This document shows, piece after piece, positions 54,901 through 63,900 of a DNA stretch of 64,000 nt. The stretch comes from Telmatactis stephensoni. Lineage: Eukaryota; Cnidaria; Anthozoa; Actiniaria; Isophelliidae. The notes beneath the pieces are model-generated. The model was not told the DNA's origin, did not search any database, and was given only the letters and a program-made list of their open reading frames with translations. The stretch covers positions 248,001 to 312,000 of the forward strand of contig JALIZF010001872.1 of assembly GCA_029948255.1 (NCBI GenBank), in the 5' to 3' direction. Positions within the stretch are counted from its first letter, which is position 1. Every line of letters starts with the position of its first letter. A program made the position numbers and the translations under genes.

Positions 54901-57900
54901 TTGAAAACGTTCACTCAAGGATTATCAGAGATTGGTGTTGACAAGAAACTGATCCGTAACAAAAGGGTTCTGGCAGATTTGGTTGCCAGGCAACCGGAAG
55001 AGGACGAGACAGATAGCGAAACTAGTGACCAAACCTCTGAAAGAGAAACTTCAGAGTCGGACAGTGAGAGTGTTAGTGAAAGCTTAGAGTCACAGGAGCA
55101 TTCAGAACCGGAAAGTTCAGAATCAGACGATGAACCTCTAGAGTGTCACGTCTGCCGTGACTTCAAATCGTTCTATTCCATACCTGTAGTGCAATGCCCC
55201 AGATGTCTGTGGCGCGAAGGTTACTATTGTCGTGACGACCAACTGGTTGAATGCGATATTTGCTCACACGTCTTTGCCGTAGATGATCATACCACGAAAG
55301 TCAAGTTTTGTCGTTGTCGAGACTGTGATGCAGTCCATCAATTGTCGTTGAAATCCAAGAAATTAAAACTCATGGATGATCATGATGACAATCAAGAAGA
55401 ATCCGAAAGCGAATTGTAACATCCCGAACGTGAATAAATGAGGACTTTTGACACTAAATTTGTGTGTGGTTTGTCTGACTACCTTTCAAGATCTGAATTT
55501 ACATGTGTTGAAACCGTTCAGAGTGATTTATTTATCTCTTTATGATCTCATGTATAAACTGTTCTCCCACTGACTTTAGGGACCGTTCATTTTTTATCGG
55601 GAGGGGGGGGGGCTGGTGGTTTTTGAGGGGGGGCCACCTGAAAAAAATGGCCATAAAAGGGGGGGCCAAGCAAAAACTTTTTGGCTATTTGAGGAGGGGT
55701 CATGCAAAAAAATAGTTTATGCAGCACCTTTTTGTTATCAAATCAAACAAAATGGAGCCACCACGAAGTACTTTTCTTGCAAAATTTCTGTTGAGCGGCT
55801 CGCGCTTCGCGCTCGCAAAAGACAATTACATTCTAAATTGTTACACTGCAGCCATGCTACAATGCCAAACACCTACAAGCTAGTGTAGAGTGAATTACAC
55901 TGCATTGCATCAAGATCATTTCAAATCTCTTTAGGAAACAGTCTTTACGAACAATAGATTACCTATATTTCTGCAAAGCAGCTCGCACTTCGCACTCGCA
56001 TTTGTAGTTAGTGACTTGCACATTCCACCATAATGGTATGTGTTTCAAATCCTTTTACTAAGGAAGAAGTCTTTGTAAACTTATGTACTTAAATTCAGTA
56101 ATTAATAGTCTTTAAATATCTTTGCACGTTGAGAAAATCCTTTTGGGAATTAGTCTCTGTTTAACATATACACCTAAAATTTCTGCCGAGCGACTCACGC
56201 TCAAATTTGAAATAAGTGACTTGCACATTTCATAACTAAAGATGATTTAAAATCCTTTTTGGAACTGATAGCCTCTCACCTAGCTGTGAACATATATACT
56301 TCAAAGTTCTGCCGAGCGTCTCGCGCTTCGCGCTCGCATTTGTAAATCTTTACTTGAAATTATTCAACAATAATGGGCTTATATTTTCCTTTGCTACACA
56401 TATGAGGATAACAGCAATGATGACTAATAATTCAGTGTTATCCTAGTATGTCTGTGATAATGAAAAGGCAAAAATACATATTCCGATCTCTTGGATAATA
56501 TTGCATAATTTTCAGTGGTGGTGGTGGTGGTAGTGTGTGTGTGGGGGGGAGGGGGGAGGGGTCATGTAAATGAAACATGAACTAAGAGGGGGGGCCATTT
56601 AAAAAATTGTATGACAAAGAGGGGGGGGCGGACACTTTTTGGGGCAAAACTTCCAAAAACCACCAGCCCCCCCCTCCTGATAAAAAATGAACGGTCCCTT
56701 ACGAGTCACAAACCCAAAGGCGATCGTACGGAAAGGTTAAAACTGAGTGGTTGAAGAACTGAAATAATCATGGGTGATGTTAGGATCAACTTTTCATGCA
56801 AGTCACCTCATCCTGATTGGTTCAGAGAACTCACATTTAAAGTGGGACCACAAAACGGGGTTTCGTCAGGTCGTGGGCAGTTCGGTGGTGTACCCTTAAA
56901 AGAGCAAATGCGTCGAAGGAAATTGACGGGACTACAGCAACAACAAGAAGAAATCAACAAAATTTAATCATGTATACCTCTTGAGACAATTGTGTAAACA
57001 ATGAACGAGCCTTAAGTAAACCAATGAGGCAGAACGTTTGGTGAAATTTGCATAAGTTCTAGACATGAAACTTGTCACACAACAAACTAGTGACTCAAAA
57101 TAAAGTGTCGACGATATGAGATCCTGACACTTACGTATTTTAAATCTATAATTTTGATTGTAATATTTACCCTTGGAATGAATTGAATAAATGACTCTGG
57201 AACTTCCAATTCTAGTTTCTAATTCTTGTACGAACGAGAAACACAGATGGCCGTTTCCAAAATAATAGCCGTCACGCACCGTACGCGTCACGCATGTTTA
57301 GAAAATCTAAAATTTTGATTCTTTGTGGCCACTTTTGCTACTTCTTTAATTGGATACCATTTAAGAATTAGAAGAATATATTAATATGATGCGATTTACG
57401 AATTAGGAGGATTCAAAAGAGAGAAAAATTGCTTGCCCGGCTGGTGATTATTGCACCACCAATGACGTCATCGTACCTCGCAATCTCTGCACCGGAAACT
57501 CGCTGCGCTCGTACCCCATGATACCCCAATATGTCGTAATATACCTCAGAAAGGGAGAGGGGTAGCCCTACCGGGCTAGAGAGAGAGAGGGGTAGCCCTA
57601 CCGGGCTAGAGGGGGAGGGGTAGCCCTGTCGGGCTCGAGGGATCGTCGTACCTCATACCCCGGAGAGGGAGGTACCGCCCTGTCGGGCTTGGGGTTGGGG
57701 GGGGGGGGGGGGGCGTACCTCGTACCTCTGTTCCAGAAACGGTGTTTTCCTACTACTAGCATTTTATGGTTAAAGTAAATTATACTAAGTCATTTGTCAT
57801 CAATTCAAATTATTTTTTCTTGTAGCTGCGATGGTACAATGTGTTATGCGTTTTAAGGATGAAACCTTCCGCAAGGCACTCAAAAATAAAGCATCTACAA

Positions 57901-60900
57901 AATGGAAAACAATGCAAAACAAAATAGAAGAAAATGTAAGTAATTTTTCTTGTTAGGCCCTAAAGATTGAAGATTTAATTTTGATCTGAAGTAGAGATTC
58001 ATTCGAATATATGGTGCTAAAATCCGTTGCTACCTTTAGTTTGTAAATTGTTTCAAAATAGTCAAAGCCAAAATACGACCGAATGATGACTGAAAACTAT
58101 TAGTGAGGATTCTAGCACATCGCACAGATAAACTAGTTGGTATATACTCAACAAAAAGGTCACTTGGTTAAAATAAGACTATAAAAGCTTACTTGCAACT
58201 ATGCCATAAGAAGGAAGAAATTAAATATCAAAACCTACTGGCTCACATAAAAAATTTATATTTCAGGCAAAAATGTCTTATACGATAACCAGTAACATCA
58301 CGAGTTGTGTCGTCATCAACCACAGGTTAGAAAATTAAAAACAACAATAAAATATTGGAAAAGAGCACACAAAAGTTAGCAAGATTTGAAATTTTAAAGC
58401 AGTTTCGATGAATAGCGCCAAAGTTATGGGTGGCCGAAGTTGGTACTTTTTGTAAAGAAACGTTCGGTGGTGGGCAAGCTGTTGCCAGCCACTGAAAATT
58501 GCTATAGAAAAAGAACCAATCAATATTATGTTTCTGTTTGATTAAAAATTAAAATGTCAAGTGGGGTGGGAAAAGCTCATTGCGTGCAACGCAGTTGCCC
58601 CCTATGTCCACTTCTGCAATGTTCCTAAACCTGCAACTGTTACGTGCCGTATTGCAAGAAAAGTTGCATGTGTATCCAAGATTTTAACGAGAAGTTGCTG
58701 CATAAAAGCAACTAGCATATTATACATTATGGCTGAAACACTCAATGAGGAGGTATAGAAAATCCAGTGATGCATGGGGAAGATCTAAAGCTGTCAAGTG
58801 GATAGAAATAACGTCCGAGATTTAACGAGGTTTAATCAACTACAATTAACTATTTCTTGATCGATCAGCCGGTCAACAAAAACCTAACCATTTATTATGT
58901 AGGAAGGGCAGTGTCATTAGTACTTTCAACGTCAGCTTCTCCTCAGTTGACTCGATACAGATCGTCCAGATTTCCGAGAACATTAACTTACATGGCAAGT
59001 TTGGAACAATGCCTGCTCAGATAATAAGTGTGACTCCGGACGTTGGTAAGTATGGAATCGAAGCTCAACTGTTCACCGAAATACTGATCGACAATCATAT
59101 ATTCTATCAATGTAGATAACCAATCAAGCTCTACCTACCATACATAACCAACTAGCTAACTAATTAAACACCACCAACCATACATAACCAACCAATCCAC
59201 CTACCCACCAACCCGCCCAACCACCAATATTGTATCAACAATCACAACCACTTTTTTTTCATTGTAATTGTAGTTCCAGGAAAACCACCAACAATAACAT
59301 ACATATCAAACAGCAGTTCTACAACTGTCTTGTTAAAGTGGACTCGAGTCGTGGATGCGAGTATAATTGGCTACGCCTGCTTCTTTAAAGAAAAAGGCAC
59401 CCGATTCCAACCCAACTCTGTCACAACCGTTCCTGGTACAGAGCATCAAATGGAAATCACAGAGCTGAAGAAATACACAATGTACACTTTCATTCTTCTT
59501 GCTTTTAGCTCGAATGGAAATGGAGTTCCAAGTACTATCTGGAGTGCAAAAACCGATGAAGATGGTAGGACGGGAACATTATTTCATAAATTTAATCATG
59601 AATGTCAGCGATTTGTTAGATCCTGGTGGCAAAACTACAATTCCGCAAAGAAATAACCTCCAATTGAAACTGTATAAAATGGAAATAAACTGAACTCTCC
59701 CATGAAATAAATGCAGAGCTGAAATCATATCGACGCAGGTCGAACCAATGTTCCCTTTTTACCTCGTGGATCTGTTCCAAGCATGTCATTTTACGTAGTT
59801 TTCGTTTGACTGTAAAAACGACTCGGACATGACGACAACACGGTATAGAGGGATTTCACGGCAGACATGTTTGGGGTCAAAATAATAGTGATTTTCTCCT
59901 AAGAGAAATAAAATCTTTTGTTGTTCAAAAACTTTCTACTGTGCTTGCCCACAAACATGGCTGCCATGAAATTCCTCTATTGACACGATCACGATACGGC
60001 GCGGTAAGTTTAACACCCCTACGACTCGAACTCACCTTGATGAGTTAACTATATTCTGAAACGTTTTTCCGTTTTTTTGACCAGTTCCAAGTAAAGAGCC
60101 TCAGAATTTTCAAGCTACAGCTCTATCATCAACATCAATACGTACTTCATGGACTGCAATCCCAAACGACTTCATCCATGGCATATTACTAGGTTATAAT
60201 GTCACCTATATAAAACACGACTGGGACAACGTGTTTATCACTAATTATACAATTGTTTCGCCAACAACTCACCATCTGGTTCTTGAAAGTCTCAGCAAGT
60301 ATATGTTTTATACCATGTCAGTTTGTGGTTTTACATCTAAGGGCTGTGGAGTTTCTACAAGTAGAATGACTGTCAGAACAGCTGAAGACAGTAAGTTGGG
60401 TCTAATTTTGAACTATATTTCCAGGGGCGAATCCAGAATTAACTTTCAGGAGGGGATGAAGCGTTATAGAAATCGGAAACTACACTTAGCCGAATAAATT
60501 TAACATGTTTTTTATCGTTGTGCCATCGATAACATGTATTACTTGTTTTTTCCGTAAACTCTGCCAACGCAAAACCAGCGTTGATTAAATTATGCTTCTT
60601 CAGGCCTCAGCTTTGCATATGAACCACACTGAAAAGTTCGCGATTCGTGCCTTCATTTCTTACAACCAAAGTAATTCTTGATATATACATCAATTTTTAT
60701 TGCCTGTAAAACTGAGATATGGTTATTCTTAACCTTTATTGAGTTTTTGCAAAGCTATTCAATGAAAACATGTCCAGAAAACTTGACATTTTTTTTCCTT
60801 ACAACAGTTTCTAGTCTGCCGCCACAAAATTTTCAAGTCCGCAATTTAACATCAACTTCACGTCTAACTCTGAGCTGGAGTCCAGTTCCTCGTGAACACG

Positions 60901-63900
60901 TTAATGGACAGTTAATTGGTTATGTGATTTACTATCAAATCACAAGTTTAGCGGATAATAAAGTCGTGTCAGGAAATGTTAAAACTGAACATGTAAGTCC
61001 CACAAGCTTGAGTCTGGTACTGGATGGATTACCTGCTTATACCATTTGGAAATTTAAGATAAGAGCGAGAACAAATGTTGGTGAAGGAGAGCAGAGTACT
61101 TATGTATACGGAGGTGAGCTATGCAGTTATTGAGCAAGATCGAATCTGCAGTAGTTTGTTAGGTAGATTAATTGAAGAATTTTGCTATCCTTTCCTTCTC
61201 GATCCTCGAGTTGTTTTACTATATCTATCAATTCTTACACATCCCTCCGATCCAGCCATTCACATTTATTCATTCATTCATCCATCCGCTTGGTCATCCA
61301 TCCATCCATCCAACCATCCAACCATCCATCCATCCGTCCGTCTGTACACCCATCGTATCCATCCATCAATTAAAATCTCACCATTGTTAATCAGGCAGCA
61401 AACAGGTCAGTCGTTGCGCGACCACTCAGTTGCTCTATAATCATTCAGCAGTTTTAGGTAATAGTCACGGTCAGTCACTTATCCATGCACTCTATCACAC
61501 ACTCACCGTGCACTTCCCTTGTTCCCTTGTTCATCTAGCCATCGAGCAAGTCAATCAATCAGCTAGACATATAATCATATCTATGTTGAGGTTCTTAATA
61601 TTCCTGTTTTCTTATTACTATTTCTGGATTTTTATTTTAAAGAGACCTGCAAGTGTCCCCAAACCCTACATACCAACTTTTTTGTCCATCCACCATACCT
61701 AACTGGAAGTGTCGCTGACCAACAATATGGCGGTGTTTTCTACGATTTAGCAGAAAGTATGGTACAGTGGGCATGTGGCAACTGTAAGAATGGTCATGGT
61801 AAAACGCTTATTGATCTAAAATCCAATGGCAAAGGGGCTGACGCAGGAAAGGGTGGATCACTTGAGGTTATAAATGACGTTGAAGATATCCCACAGATTA
61901 GTTTTCCTGTCTATGGTAATAAATATATGGATAAATACATGGGAATGTATGAATACATACACTTGATGGATTCGCCAGGAGTGGCTTTTATTACCATTGA
62001 TGATAACTCTGCTGGGAAAACTAGCACACATATTATGAACTCTGTGTTTGGTTGTTTGCCTTTGATGGCTTTGGCAATATTGATGGCTCTTTTGGCTGCT
62101 TTTGTTGTGTGGATTCTAGTAAGTAACAAAATATAGTAAGATATATAATTTAGTCTTTCAAGTCTTTGTTGCTCATTCTTTTTTGCATAAAGCCGTTAAA
62201 TGAGAATAAGTTAAAATAACTGATAAAAGAATAAATCAACTGAAATGAAAAGAAAAGAAAATACAAAACATAGGAGAACGAAAGAAAGGAAAGAGAATGA
62301 AAGGGAATAAAAGCACAAATACGTATTGTCCGTCCGTCCGTCCGTATATAAAACGTATCGTCGGACGTATCTGCTAACGTCAGACATTACGTTACTAACA
62401 GTGGTTTATTTAACTGGGCTGAACACCCAACGTTAACAGTTACGTCCAGTGTTAAGCTTTATGCAATTGACTCCAGATCTGCTCAAATGCACGAAACGAT
62501 TTCGCGCTAGAAAATAAATACAGACTATTATATTTATCATATTTTTCTGTTGTTCAGGAATGTAAAACCAATCCAGAACAGTTTAGTCCAAAGTTATTGT
62601 CTGGAGTAAGCGATGGCTTTTGGTGGGCGTACATCACAATGACAACAGTAGGGTACGTTCGAGTTATTTAGATTACAATTCTCCGAAACATGTTCAAAAT
62701 ATAAAAAACACCATCTTGTATCTTAAGGATATTAGGTGAAATTAATATATTTTCATTTCTCCAAACAGTTATGGTGATCGATACACTATTTCATTTGTTG
62801 GTAAAGTGTTTGCTATCATGTGGACATTGACTGGCCTTGTAATTATTTCACTGCTTACTGGTTCCATTGCCACGGCCTTAACATCTGTTAATGTTAAACA
62901 AGATATCATGTTGTACGGTGCTAAGGTATTTTACTCGTTTGTTTTCAGCCATTTTACAAGTGGATATGTTAAGAATGAGAAGAAAAGTAGGATAGTTAGA
63001 ACTAATCCCAGGGGGGGGGGGGGGGGGGGGTACTCCCCTATATTTGCTATACGGGTATGTGGCGCGCTATAGGGTATGGTTTTTCGGCTTTTAGGTCTGG
63101 GGTAGGGTATCCTTTTTTGACATGCATTTTGTCTGGGATAGGGTATGGTTTTTGTCTGGGATAGGGTTAAAATTTGGTCGATTTAGTCTGGGATAGGGGT
63201 AGGTTTTGGTCGGTTTTAGTCTGGAATAAGCTACGCTTTCTGTCGACACAGACACAATGTAAATTCCATTCAAAAGTTAGTAAATATTGATTTTAATCAT
63301 AGAATAATGAAGAATGGGATAGGGTATACATGATGGGGTTTAGTCTGGGATAGGGTGTACAATTCTTAGGTTTAGTCTAGGGCAGGGTATGAAAAATTGA
63401 AATTTTAGGTCTGGGATATGGTCAGGGTTTTGAGGTCCTGGCGGCACACCCTTACCCAAGTTGGGGTGGTAGTGAAGCAAGCATTTCTGAGCTATTAATT
63501 GGTGTATATAAAATATGTTATTAGAGTTACAGTGCTATTACCTTTCCTCCTTTTTGATGTTCTAAAATACTTTATATCTTGTTTCTCCCAAGGTTGCTGC
63601 TATCCAAAATTCGACAGAATATCGTTTGGGGATCCTAAGAAATGCCAAAGTGAATCAAGGTTAGGACTATTATAAGTCTCGATTTCTGGTTGATGAAGGT
63701 GCTTCAGTTTCAAAGCATCAGCCAATCCTATTCAGGCACATTGTTTAATGTTTACCTTCTGTTGAATTCTATTTTATCAGAACGTCAATACCAGAACGCT
63801 TTCCAACTCAAAACAGCGCTAAAGTCTCGTGAAGTTCAAGGAGTACTGCTTGATCTGCTTGTGGCCGCTGAATTTCAAGACCAACTCTTTGATTCTGAAA

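Larger units (their letters stand above)
50340..57757. mobile_element. Polinton/Maverick remnant, internally deleted
   Basis: 7418 bp in the intron of gene D between the second TSP1 exon and the SEA exons. Both ends carry matching inverted repeats of at least 200 bp beginning AGTAGTAGG and including a poly-C tract and several copies of a roughly 30-bp CCCGGTAGGGCTACCCC unit. A 6-bp target duplication AGCATT sits at 50334-50339 and 57758-57763. AG-starting long TIRs with a 6-bp duplication are diagnostic of Polintons. Cargo includes a packaging ATPase. No DNA polymerase B, integrase, protease or major capsid gene is present, and at 7.4 kb it is far below the usual 15-20 kb, so it is non-autonomous. 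Host gene D exons continue on both sides. Confidence 0.88.
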
